Positions 22,025 through 31,229 of a stretch of DNA of 64,000 nt are shown piece by piece (position 1 is the stretch's first letter; each line of letters begins with the position of its first letter). The position numbers and the translations under genes are program-made. Source of the DNA: Euclidia mi (taxonomy: Eukaryota; Arthropoda; Insecta; Lepidoptera; Erebidae); the NCBI GenBank assembly GCA_944739405.2, contig OX123199.2:3027898-3091897 (forward strand), read 5' to 3'. The notes beneath the pieces are model-generated. The model was not told the origin of the DNA, made no database searches, and worked only from the letters and a program-made list of their open reading frames with translations.

Positions 22025-22405
22025 AGCTGTGGAAGCTACCACGAACCCGCCGCGCTAGGGACGCTGCTGTCTTTCTAAATATAGCGGCAAAGCCGTCCAC
22101 ACGAGCCTCAGCAAACATCCCTGACGCACTACAGAAGCGCGGCAGACCCATCAGCGCCCTAAACCTATTATTATACTGGACTCGCAAGACATTGTAAGCC
22201 ATTTGCGTATGCTTCACCGTGTAAAAAGAATGACAAAACGCCTTGAATAGGGTTACTTTGACTTGCTTAGTGCAGCGTGCGAACCTACGAGCCAGCATGT
22301 TCGCCCTGACTGACAATGCCCTGCGTTCCCTTTCCGTCATATTTGAGTGACTCGTTGACCCAGTGGCCCAGGTACTTAACGCGATCAATAGTAATAACGC
22401 CTATG
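22025..22405 (-). mobile_element. LINE C-terminal fragment
   Basis: Minus strand: VKYLGHWVNES, then after a frameshift ERERRALSVRANMLARRFAR, KVTLFKAFCHSFYTVKHTQM, VQYNNRFRALMGLPRFCSAS and a final SLARRVRGSFHS. This is a familiar insect LINE C terminus. RT and endonuclease are absent. Confidence 0.65.
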
Positions 22406-23110
22406 TAAAAGGAAATTCTTAATTGAGATTTGAATTTGTGCAGGAGAAAATTCATTATTTCAATAGGCAATTTGTTGAAAAACTGTATACCGAGTTCCGC
22501 AAAAGAGCTAAAAAATTTATTAAGACGGTAATAGTATCTTCTTGGGTTTACGGTAATGTTACACATTGAAATTAAACTACGTTGGCTAGTAATAAATAAA
22601 GAATTTAATTTCTAGATCAAACGGTTTAATGTAATTTCAGTCAAACCAATATATTCCGATAAAACCCGAAAACTGTAGTTTAATTTCAATAAATGGTAGT
22701 TAGCTCCTACTAGTTCATGCTAATTGCTTGTGTTAATTTGTGAAAATCCCTAGTTTTACGGTTTAGACCTAAGTTTTTCTTAACGTAGGTACTTTAAGTT
22801 ATCACATCTATTATAATAATACTTATTTAAATTTATTTATAATCGTAATGAATCTCTTGCACCTAAAATATAAAATGCACGTATGGCTCTCTTTCGAATA
22901 ACATAAGTAGTCCGTTTATCAGTAGCCACATCCCATAACATTATACCGTAAGACATCACACTGTGATAATAACTAAAGTTATTTTCACAGTGTGATGTCT
23001 TAAAGTCTAGCAGTATCTTTATCTGTGAATTATCTAACTTGTCCAACTGCGAAAGCTGCAGAACTACACCCACTGAGACTTACAATCTCAGGTTAAGCCG
23101 AAGAATACCG
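22406..23110 (-). mobile_element. CR1-like LINE C-terminal remnant
   Basis: Minus strand: NNFSYYHSVMSYGIMLWDVA and VIRKRAIRAFYILGARDSLR (around 22837-23000), followed after AT-rich decay by GIQFFNKLPIEIMNFLLHKF (around 22440-22490). These match the C-terminal style of the CR1 at 31.2-35.9 kb (HSIMSYGILLWGN). A foldback has duplicated 25 bp inside it (22950-23001). Confidence 0.65.
22950..23001. repeat. Hairpin, 25-bp arms, 2-nt loop
   Basis: 22950-22974 (AAGACATCACACTGTGATAA..) pairs with 22977-23001 with a single mismatch. The left arm encodes CR1 residues on the minus strand, so the right arm is an inverted duplication of coding sequence, not a transposon terminus. Confidence 0.85.
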
Positions 23111-23365
23111 TTGATTTGACTAGTATAAATTAATTAAATATGTAAAACGAAAACAATTAGATACAAATACAATTCACAAACTAAACCTAAAACGAATCTA
23201 CGATTAAGAAGGAAAGGACGAAAGTATTATATATTTTTAAACTACATCATCATATTGTTCAGTATTATATACAGCACATCTCGCAGCTTATGGCACATAC
23301 TATCTGTCAAAATGTTTTTAAATCTGTTAATTTCAGTGCTTTATAAATATATATACTTTATTCAT

Positions 23366-23574
23366 GCTTTATTCCATCAATACACACACACACACACACA
23401 CACACTTCTGATTGCGAGATTCGTATAGTTTCAAAGATTTCTACTGCTCAAAATTCACCATAAAACCTTATACCATCTACAACTTATAATTTTCTTAATG
23501 TTTATTAGTTTAATATGACATGGTTCCTCAGGACGCAGGATTTATCTATAGTTTGTCTCTCGTCTTCTTATAAC
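23366..23574 (+). repeat. Duplicated intron block upstream of E11 (copy 1, left part)
   Basis: ATTCCATCAATACACAC.. with a (CA)n run at about 23382-23405, then TTCTGATTGCGAGATTCGTA.. to CTATAGTTTG..CGTCTTCTTATAA. It matches 29342-29532 almost base for base. The RTE fragment 'B' splits this copy from its exon. Confidence 0.9.
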
Positions 23575-23589
23575 AACAATATATGACAC

Positions 23590-24228
23590 AATATATGATA
23601 GTAAGAATGTGGTAAGAATGTAGAATATATTGAAAAAAGAGTTAATGCAGGTTATAGAGTGAATGGAGCTCTGAAGGCGTTTATGAACAGCCATAACGTG
23701 TCCAAAAAGGCACGTTTGGCTGTGCATAGAGGGGTGTTAGTACCTACACACTGTATGGTAGTGAATCTTGGGTATGGCAGAAGAGTCATGAAAGTAGAAT
23801 AAATGCTGTAGAAATGAGAGCACTGAGAAGTATGTGTGGTGTGTCTTTGACTGACAGAGTAAAGAATTATGTGATAAGAAGTGTTGTGGGGTAAAAGAAG
23901 ATGTAGTGACAAGCATCGAGAAAGGTATGCTAAGATGGGTTTGGGCACATGGAGAGGATGGATGACGAAAGACTGACCAAGCAGATATATAAGGCAAGTG
24001 TGAATGGGACAGGACGAAGGGGGAGCCCTAGGCGGACATTCTCTGACAAGATTGGAGACATCCTACAAACAGGACAGGTTAGAAGTACCCTGAACAGAAG
24101 AACATGCATGAGGAATCTGATGGGAGTGAAAGAAGCAAGAGAGATATGTCAGGATCGTTGCAAATGGCGTTCCGTAGTCTCTGCCTACCCCTCCGGGAAA
24201 CAGTCGTGAGTCTATGTATGTATGTACA
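23590..24228 (+). mobile_element. RTE-type LINE 'B', 3' end
   Basis: 5'-truncated and frameshifted. Pieces include a degraded NAGYRVNGALKAFMNS-type stretch (about 23645-23695), TSIEKGMLR (about 23911-23937), HMERMDDERLTKQIYKASVN (from about 23945), GSPRRTFSDKIGDILQTGQV, and KWRSVVSAYPSGKQS ending at 24209. Tail GAGTCTATGTATGTATGTAC. It interrupts the duplicated block and is absent from copy 2 at 29.3 kb. Confidence 0.8.
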
Positions 24229-24251
24229 TATGTACAATATATTTTGTGCAG

Positions 24252-24311
24252 GGAGACGAACGACTTGCCTCAGAGTTTCAACAACAACAATAATAGCAGC
24301 GCAGGGACCTC
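24252..24311 (+). CDS. Mini-exon E11
   Basis: 60 nt between TATATTTTGTGCAG and GTAAGTATT. Frame G|GAG..ACC|TC gives ETNDLPQSFNNNNNSSAGT plus Ser across the junction. It is a paralogue of E15 (LPQSFN and SAGTS conserved). The poly-Asn stretch comes from AAC/AAT codons and Asn-Ser-Ser is a sequon. Confidence 0.85.
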
Positions 24312-24790
24312 GTAAGTATTATGATTTTAATACAATAATTATATTGTAATATCATTACTGCCTTTCGTAGCTCACTACGAAACTTAAGTCTCTTCCAGTT
24401 TGCTTCACAGTAGTAAAATCAATGGGAGGATTTAACTTACCACGGCGGTGGCAATTTGACGATTGGCTAGACGGGTTGGTTTGAATCGAATTTTCCGTCT
24501 CTTCGCAACGTACTATTTGTTTCATGTATTTCGATGCCTATGATACCCACGGGGAAAAGTGGGGTAGTGACATTTCGTATTCACTCGAATGATATATTAA
24601 ATCATTCTGTCATGGACATAGATTTATTATATACTAAATCTATGGTCATGGATAACAATATCATGATATAATATCTGTAGATTCAGTCACAACGTAACTG
24701 TATTAAATGGTGACGGGGCATTGTAGTGGATGCTGTTTCTTAAGTATTTTATGCACAAATATATTTTAAAAGTTTATAGTACGATTATTG
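24312..24790 (+). repeat. Duplicated intron block downstream of E11 (copy 1, right part)
   Basis: Matches 29621-30070: CTGCCTTTCGTAGCTCACTACG, GTTGGTTTGAATCGA.TTTTCCGTCTCTTCG, TGTAGATTCAGTCACAACGTAACTG, and GGGGCATTGTAGTGGATGCTGTTTC. A repeat-C fragment (about 24445-24580) is present in both copies, so it is older than the duplication. Confidence 0.9.
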
Positions 24791-24876
24791 TGTAAAAGTG
24801 ACATCGAGGAGACACCACAGAAGTGGACTCCACTTTTAGTATTAACGCTGATTCGACAAGATTTCATGTAATTTAT

Positions 24877-24913
24877 GATTTCAGATGGGATCGCTATGAT
24901 CCCATCTGAAATC
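24877..24913. repeat. Perfect hairpin, 16-bp arms
   Basis: GATTTCAGATGGGATC at 24877-24892 is the exact reverse complement of 24898-24913, with loop GCTAT. It lies 105 nt upstream of E12. Confidence 0.85.
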
Positions 24914-25017
24914 CGGATATTTAAATGGGGAATACGAGCAACTACAAATCACCTGTATACAGTAAGTTACAGAAGCTTTTTAATTGAAAAGGTAACAATA
25001 ATATTTTTTATGTTCAG

Positions 25018-25077
25018 AACCACGCACAGGGAGGGCCAGTCGCATCACAGTTTGTACGTGCCAGATTATGCAACTTT
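25018..25077 (+). CDS. Mini-exon E12
   Basis: 60 nt between TTTTTATGTTCAG and GTAAGTATC. Frame A|ACC..ACT|TT gives TTHREGQSHHSLYVPDYAT plus a residue across the junction (Leu if joined to E13). His-rich centre. The acceptor resembles that of E10. Confidence 0.8.
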
Positions 25078-25344
25078 GTAAGTATCTTAGTGTTTTATTT
25101 ACTTACTATTTTTCTCTTGCAATAACTTAACCATAATGTCTCACCCGTAGAACTGCGGCAATAAAATCAATTTATTTGTATCGGACTTTTCTTCTAATTA
25201 TCTGGTAGGTAGGCAGCAACTTAGTTATTAGGTCATGATTCAACTCCTAAAACCTTTAAAAACCATAAATATTCAGTAAGCACGTTATTTTAATGGTTAT
25301 TTTTATTATGATTCAGTAAAATAAAGATAAGTTAATACTCAGAA

Positions 25345-26890
25345 AGTTCTGCGACACAAAAAAAATTGTTCGATAAGTAAATATATTTTTATTTCATCTT
25401 TTCAAAGTACTCTTCACCAACCTCTATACAAAATTTCATACGTCTGAACCAGTTTTCGAAACACTTTTTCCAGTCAATTTTTTTTTCCAGTCCGCCTCGT
25501 TGGTCTCGCGGCATAAATGTGCGCGTGGGATTGGGAGGTCTCGGGTTCGATTCTCGGGTGGGGCAAAGTGTTATTGGGTTTTTCCGTTAGGAAATTCTCA
25601 GTAGCGGCTCGGAGTCTGGTAATGTGCCCGGTACGGCAATAGGCTCGCCCCCTATTACGTGGGACCTAAAAATTCATGGCAAAATGTGGGTGTTATATCA
25701 CACCTCTGCCTACCCCTTCGGGGATACAGGCGTGAGTCTATAAAAAAAAAGAATAATATATTTTTCCAGTCCGTCACTGACACCTCGTTTACAGCCTGCT
25801 CGAACGCCGAGAGCGCATCATCCGGCGACGAAAATTGTATCCCTTTGAGCTGATTTTTGCGAATAAGAAGAAGTCACACGGTGCTCGGTCAGAGCTGTAA
25901 GGACCCAGGAGTTTGACCGGTGTACTGTCTAGGAAGTACCTCGTTTTGATTGCGGTGTAGGCGGGCGCATTATCGTGTTGGAGCAGTAGCCCGCGCAGCC
26001 CTGTGTTTGGTCGCTTGTTGCTCACAACAGATAAATTTTCTGCCAAGCATTTGGTAGTATACCATTCGGCGTTAATGCTTCTTTGGTTTCATAAAGGAAT
26101 TGACACCAAGTAGCCAGTCAAATTGATAAAGCTTGCGATCTAAATCTTCCCCCTGCTTCTAGGTCGCTTTACTTTGGTAGGCGTTGATTCGTTTTGAAAC
26201 ACCCAAACCGTTGACTGGCGCTTTGCTTCTGGATCGTATTGATAAATCCAGGATTCATCACCTGTAACGATGTCGTAATCACGCCGAGACGAGCCTGCTT
26301 CAAATTTGTCTATCATATCATGGCCCCAATCCTGCTTCTGAATATCGGTGAGGTTGTGCGGCACCCAGCGTGAAACTATCCTCCACACCCGTAGATGCAC
26401 GTGTAGAATCTCGTGAAGGCTTCCTGATCCAATCTGCAGTATATGCTGAATCTCTTGGTACGTAACTCGTCTGTTGTCTTGGATCAAATTTTTCACTATT
26501 AGCACGTTTTCTACCGTAACAACCGTCAAAGGGCGACCACTTCTTTCTTCATCCCTCAAAGTAATTCGACCACGCTTAAATTCATTATACCAACAATACA
26601 CGGTTGCCTTACAAGGGCCTTCATCCATTAATGCCATTTGAAGTCTATCGCACGATTCGTCCGGTTTCAGGCGACACTTAAAATCGTAAAAAATCATTGG
26701 GCGAAAATGTTTTCGACGTTCTCTCGATATTTTTCGATAGGCTTGGTAGTGTAAAATTAAATAGTCTAGAAGTAAAGTAGAGATTTTAAAACAATTTGAC
26801 AATCGGATAAATAATTCTGCTTCTTTTTTCCTTCGCCTACTCAATTTTGGTCTAACATACGCTAGTAATTCTAATTATACCAATTTCGGA
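25345..26890 (-). mobile_element. Mariner-like element (split by SINE-A)
   Basis: Minus-strand transposase with frameshifts. Pieces: FRPMIFYDFKCRLKPDESCD and YCWYNEFKRGRITLRDEERS (helix-turn-helix region), VTGDESWIYQYDPEAKRQST (first catalytic Asp, about 26230-26290), LLLQHDNAPAYTA (second Asp, about 25975), DRAPCDFFLF (third Asp region, about 25885), and WKKCFENWFRRMKFCIEVGE (C terminus, about 25405-25475). The DD34D-type motif order is that of mariner. Terminal repeats were not securely identified. It lies in the intron between E12 and E13. Confidence 0.85.
25495..25745 (+). mobile_element. SINE-A, full length, inside mariner
   Basis: Head CCGCCTCGTTGGTCTCGCGG with B-box GGGTTCGATTCTC, body GGTACGGCAATAGGCTCGCC, tail CTCTGCCTACCCCTTCGGGG..GGCGTGAGTCTATAAAAAAAAA. 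The mariner reading frame resumes on both sides. Confidence 0.85.
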
Positions 26891-27600
26891 TAATAATTAC
26901 ATAGCACTTCTATCTGTAGATCGCATTTCTTATCTGACAGCACGTATAGTGCAATGGTTCACTAAGTTGTCTTAAGATTAAGTATATTCCAAATAAACTT
27001 TTTGTGGATACAGCTTTCAAAATATGGTACTACACATATTTTACTTCATTTACTAAATATCAGACGCTTAATCAATCAGTTGTCCACGAGTGTAAACAAT
27101 CTATACAGATACCTACAAAAAAATTCCTTCGATAAGAATTGTATAAAGGTGCAAGCAAAATGCTGCTACAAACACCAGTGGACTTTAACCCACAAGCCTT
27201 AATTGACTCAAATTCTTGCCCTTGGGCGTTATTCCACGTACATTCCACTAAAATGGGGTAAAGGCAGTTGAGCCTATATTGCAAAACATGCATGGGAACA
27301 AAAGTGTGTAGATTTACTTTTCATCTTGTTCTTTCTTTTTGTTCATAGAGCTGTTCGGCCACATACTATCGGTATGTACCCGGAATAAATGCAACCATAC
27401 CTAGAGATACCATGTCTAGAGATATTTGAATTCGAAAACCAAACAAAAGACGAGGATTTGGTTGGGACCAAACCGTATGCACTTTACAAAAAATAGAGCT
27501 CTGAGTGTTTGCTGGCATATTGTATAGTTTGAAACGCAGGATTTTGACGCCATAGTTTGATAGTCATATCTTTAAAGAAAATGGAATATTAAAATTAAAT
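26891..27600. other. Intron sequence, nothing recognised
   Basis: Unique AT-rich intron between the mariner and E13. No ORF resembling a known element, and no phase-2 exon with matching splice sites. Confidence 0.4.
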
Positions 27601-27613
27601 GTATTATGTGTAG

Positions 27614-27682
27614 GCCGTCGGACGACATTCCTCAAACAAGCATAAACACGTTCAGCAACCAAGATGTTTCAACTCGAAGCTC
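27614..27682 (+). CDS. Mini-exon E13 (donor mutated to AT)
   Basis: 69 nt after TTATGTGTAG. Frame G|CCG..AGC|TC, fully open; the peptide begins PSDDIPQTSINTFSNQ and ends DVSTRS. DIPQTSIN aligns with the DLPQSFN of E11 and VLPQSFN of E15. The expected donor at 27683 reads ATAAGTGTT, a G-to-A change at the first intron base. The following intron bases (GTTACGATCATAACTCAACA) still match those after E8. With this donor the exon is probably skipped; as a 3n phase-2 cassette its loss would keep the frame. Confidence 0.6.
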
Positions 27683-27837
27683 ATAAGTGTTACGATCATA
27701 ACTCAACAATTGTATTGAAATATCAGTCATTGAGTCATAGATAATAATAATTTGTTGCCGGTTCAGTCATAAAACGTCACCGTATCAAACTGTGATGGAT
27801 TTACCTTTGCCATAAATTCGTACCCAATTTTGTTAGG

Positions 27838-28035
27838 GATAGCACATAAATTTATGAAACATCTAATATATAAAATTCTCGTGTCAAAGTTTTCGTTCCC
27901 ATACTCCTCCGAAACGGCTTGACCGATTTTGATGAATTTTTTTGTGCTTATCCAGTATCTATGAGAATCGGCCAACATCTATTTAAAAAAAAAAAAAAAA
28001 ATATGTAAAACAACGTTTGCCGGGTCAGCTAGTAA
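27838..28035 (+). mobile_element. Non-autonomous element, TATATAAAATTCTCGTG..CAGCTAGTA type
   Basis: ATCTAATATATAAAATTCTCGTG.., ACTCCTCCGAAACGGCTTGACC, and an end GTTTGCCGGGTCAGCTAGT. This dispersed repeat is familiar from moth and butterfly introns and has the TC start and CTAG-like end of a Helitron derivative (inference). A matching end (CTGACCCGGCGAAG) lies at about 53715. Confidence 0.5.
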
Positions 28036-28241
28036 TATATATATTTTAATAGTTAACATTGTTATTGTAGCCTCCGTTTGCTGCATACAGTTACATTTCA
28101 GTGTTTTCTACTGCACCAATGATGTTGAGCACTATGTCCAAATGGGATGGAACTGTATGCCAACTGCAGAGTACAGTATACTTTTCTTAGTGTATTTTCT
28201 AACGAAAATCTAATATTAAAAATTGTTTTGTGCCGGACAAG

Positions 28242-28310
28242 GAGCCGCATGTCCGAGACGACTCCTCATAGTTCTGACTACAGCCACAGTGAACGAACCA
28301 CCAACAGCAC
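28242..28310 (+). CDS. Mini-exon E14 (ancestral acceptor mutated)
   Basis: 69 nt from an AAG acceptor at 28239-28241 to donor GTAAGTATT. Frame G|AGC..AGC|AC; the peptide begins SRMSETTPHSSDYSHSE and ends RTTNS plus Thr. Where other exons read TTTGTGCAG|G this reads TTTGTGCCG|G (28227-28235), an A-to-C change at 28234. Using the next AG shortens the exon by 6 nt (75 to 69) and keeps the frame. Confidence 0.65.
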
Positions 28311-28689
28311 GTAAGTATTACGACTATAGCACAAACAGTTATTTTGACTAGACATAATTTATTTGCTACCGGTTCAATCGTAAAACGTCAGAGCGCTTAG
28401 TACACGCTACAAAAAGTCGCCTATGCAAGAATTCGTGTTGTCTCTACACAGGACCCGTGTACACTACATCCGCGCTGAAAAAGAGAAATATCTTGTTTGA
28501 GCAAGACACAACGCGTGAATGTTGAAAAATGTTCGTGTAGATCCGAAATAATTATTATTCTTTACATGATGATTCGGTCGTATCTGAAGCAGACACACTG
28601 TTTTGAAATGGGCAAAGGACAGGCACCTTATAGGTGAAACTTGTTTTGCCGATATTTTGACTGAGTTACTGTGGTCGCGATATGGCTGA

Positions 28690-28946
28690 TTTAGGATTTA
28701 GGAAAAAGAAAGAAGTCGGCTGGAGCCATATCCGGTGAAAGGGCTCGTCAAGACACAAAAAGTGTAAAGTGTACTTTTACAGAAAACCGATCTGAGTCGC
28801 GAACTTTTACTGTAGTTCCGTCACAATCACAACCTACCACCGAAATAGAAACCTCAGCAGATAATCAAACTCAAGTCAATGCAACTATAACGATGCCGAA
28901 TAAAACTGTTACTTTTAATAATTGTACCTTTAGTAATATTAAATAA
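28690..28946 (+). pseudogene. Unrecognised 3' ORF fragment
   Basis: An open frame without a convincing start, ending at TAA 28944-28946. It contains KKSAGAISGERARQDTKS, TVVPSQSQPTTEIETSADNQ and a C-terminal MPNKTVTFNNCTFSNIK. The end looks like the last exon of a transposon or host gene. No matching splice-array features. Function unknown. Confidence 0.3.
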
Positions 28947-28971
28947 TAAAAGTCTCTGGCAAACAAAATGT

Positions 28972-29095
28972 CCCAATAAGCGGCAATAGGCTCGCCACCT
29001 ATTACGTGGGATCAAAACACTGGCGAAAAGTGGGCGTTTAATATACCTCTGCCTACCCCTTCGGGGAAACAGGCGTAAGTCTATGTATGTAATAA
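28972..29095 (+). mobile_element. SINE-A 3' fragment
   Basis: AGCGGCAATAGGCTCGCC..ACGTGGGA.., then CTCTGCCTACCCCTTCGGGG AAACAGGCGTAAGTCTATG. No tRNA-like head. Confidence 0.7.
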
Positions 29096-29097
29096 AA

Positions 29098-29342
29098 GTT
29101 ATTTCAATCTATTCTTGTTCATTTCTATGTCTCCTAAGTAATAATTATGTGTTCTTACTGCTGAGGTGAAAAGTTATGTGTGCTACACGAGAGTAAAGTT
29201 TTTTGCATCTCGTGCTGTTGAGTCCCTCACTAGCTCAGGATTCTAACTTTGAATCACTCGCTACGCTCGTAAATCAATCATAGAATCCTTCGCTTGCTCG
29301 GGACTCAAAATCATCAGCTCTCTTGTTGCACAAATAACTATC
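29098..29342 (+). repeat. Dispersed repeat with imperfect inverted core, copy 1
   Basis: GTTATTTCAATCTATTCTTG.. to GGGACTCAAAATCA..TTGCACAAATAACTATC. Matches 37000-37243. GTTGAGTCCCTCACTAG..AGGATTC and its approximate complement GAATCCTTCGCTTGCTCGGG face each other inside it. Confidence 0.75.
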
Positions 29343-29557
29343 ATTCCATCAATACACACGCAGTTCTGATTGCGAGATTCGTATAGTTTCAAAGATTTCT
29401 ACTGCTCAAAATTCACCATAAAGCCTTATACCATCTACAACTTATTATTTTCTTAATGTTTATTACTTTAATATGACATGTTTCCTCAGGACGCAGGATT
29501 TATCTATAGTTTGACTGTCGTCTTCTTATAAAAATTAAAATAATGTATTTTGTGCAG
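29342..29557 (+). repeat. Duplicated intron block upstream of E15 (copy 2)
   Basis: Copy of 23366-23574 without the RTE 'B' insertion and with only a short CA run. It leads directly into the E15 acceptor. Confidence 0.9.
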
Positions 29558-29620
29558 GGAAACATGCGTCTTGCCTCAGAGTTTCAACATCAATGACAAT
29601 AATGACAGCGCAGGAACCTC
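29558..29620 (+). CDS. Mini-exon E15
   Basis: 63 nt between TGTATTTTGTGCAG and GTAAGTATT. Frame G|GAA..ACC|TC gives ETCVLPQSFNINDNNDSAGT plus Ser across the junction. Paralogue of E11, one codon longer, with a Cys gained and the Asn run broken by Ile and Asp. Frame, phase and both splice sites are conserved between the two copies. Confidence 0.85.
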
Positions 29621-30070
29621 GTAAGTATTAGGATTTGAATATAATAATATATTGTAATATAATTATATCTCTCTACTGCCTTTCGCAGTTCACTACGGAA
29701 CTTAAGTCTCTTCCAGTTTGCTTCATATAAGTATTGTAAATCAATGGGAGGGTTTAACTTACCACAGCGGTGGCGATTTGACGTTTGGCTAGACGGGTTG
29801 GTTTGAAATCGACTTTTCCGTCTCTTCGCAACGTACTATTAGTTTCATGTTTTTTCCTCAGTTGATGCCTATGATACCCACGGAAGAAAATGGGATAGTG
29901 ACATTTCGTATTCACACGAATTATATATAATATCATATCCATCATTGATAACAAGAATTTTCTGTAGATTCAGTCACAACGTAACTGTATTAAACAGTGA
30001 CGGGGCATTGTAGTGGATGCTGTTTCATAATATTTTTATGAACGAATATATTTTAAAAGTTTTTAATACG
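29621..30070 (+). repeat. Duplicated intron block downstream of E15 (copy 2)
   Basis: Copy of 24312-24790, including the old repeat-C fragment (about 29770-29910) and the GGGGCATTGTAGTGGATGCTG landmark near 30003. Similarity fades after about 30075. Confidence 0.9.
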
Positions 30071-30149
30071 GTCAATGAATACAGATTTACATAGAAGCGC
30101 AGTTCTTAAGGATTTCGTGTGCCGATTCCAAGTGAGGACTGTCTCCAGT

Positions 30150-30580
30150 TAAGTTCGTAGTTGGCGCCGTTGGCGGCGGCGCTGGCGTCGTTCTTTGTCT
30201 CTCTTGCTCTCGTAGTTAAGATACACAGGATGAACGTTCGTCTCTCTTGCTCTCGTAGAGACAGCTGTCACAGCGCGACTGCCACGCTGCCAAGCGGCAA
30301 TTTGGGTCACAGAAAGTTTGTTTTCAGAGCGCCCATAGAAAATCCGCCGCTTTGTAAATATCAGCTCTTTGGTACGGTTATTGTGTAAAACTGACATTTT
30401 TTCTTTTTTTTTGCTCTGTGGCAACACTAAGGCTAACAACTGATCCGATCTTGTCTCGTATTTTTTACAAATAAAAATATATAATAATCGAATAATTAAG
30501 GCTAATTACAAGTTAATCGCTTAATAAATGTGTCATTTGTAATAATCTATAAACGTATTAGTGTTTTCTGTGAAAATAAG
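30150..30580 (+). promoter_or_regulatory. Candidate internal promoter and noncoding first exon
   Basis: A locally GC-rich stretch (GGCGCCGTTGGCGGCGGCGC, two CTCTTGCTCTCGTAG repeats at 30202-30216 and 30244-30258) is followed by AT-rich leader-like sequence and a strong donor AAAATAAG|GTGAGT at 30580/30581. It could start a shorter transcript spliced to E16-E18. It could equally belong to a dispersed element. No transcript evidence. Confidence 0.3.
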
Positions 30581-30599
30581 GTGAGTTTATTGTGATTTT

Positions 30600-30765
30600 T
30601 CTTTGACAACCAATCTATCGGCTACGGCCATATTCAATTTTCGTATAGATCTGTAGATTTTAGATTAGTGTTTGACATATTTTGTATGGAGCTTATGTCA
30701 AAAACTGTCAAAAATGAATCTAATATATAATTCGAATATTGATTCCGTAGTAAATTTGCATTGTC
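30600..30765 (+). repeat. Small MITE-like repeat
   Basis: AATCTATCGGCTACGGCC.. with TTTGACATATTTTGTATGGAGC.TTATGTCAAAAA and GAATCTAATATATAATTCGA. A relative occurs at about 6612-6700 (TTTGACATATTATTTTGTATTC..AACGAATCTATAATC). No coding capacity. Confidence 0.45.
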
Positions 30766-30995
30766 ATTTTACAAACAGGTATAACCTTGTAACTACTATA
30801 TAAAAACAACTTATCTTTAACTTATGCTTATTAAATAGTGTTAACTATTATATTTCCGAATAAAAAGTGCTATCAAGTTCCTAAATAACCACCTATAAAT
30901 AGTAAAAATACATAAACATAACCTAAACCTTGTTAGTTGGTTACACAACTTTGAACGAGATCAGCTGTTCTTTCTTACAAAAATATTTAGCTTTA

Positions 30996-31055
30996 AACCC
31001 TACTATTACTACGTATTTCAATCAAAAGATTGAAATACGTAGTAATAGTAGGGTT
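30996..31055. repeat. Perfect hairpin, 28-bp arms
   Basis: 30996-31023 (AACCCTACTATTACTACGTA..) pairs exactly with 31028-31055 over an AAAA loop. Outside the arms TAGCTTTA / TGAAAGCTTT partly continues the pairing. Confidence 0.9.
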
Positions 31056-31229
31056 GAAAGCTTTATTTTTGAACAAAACTTCCTTCCTTTTGTGAGCTTG
31101 TTATTAGCATTTGGTTATTCATATATGTAACTATTACTGCTATATGTCTGTAAGCTCTCCTAAAAGTAAATAAATAAAATAAAAAATGTAACCTACTTAT
31201 ATTTCTCTCTTTCCACTATGATTATGACT

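Noticed and set aside
23382..23405. CA repeat as a regulatory element
   Set aside because: Simple expansion: the duplicated copy at 29350 has only a short CA run.
27683..27691. E13 donor as an AT-AC (U12) intron
   Set aside because: U12 donors read ATATCCTT; ATAAGTGTT is a U2 donor with its first base changed.
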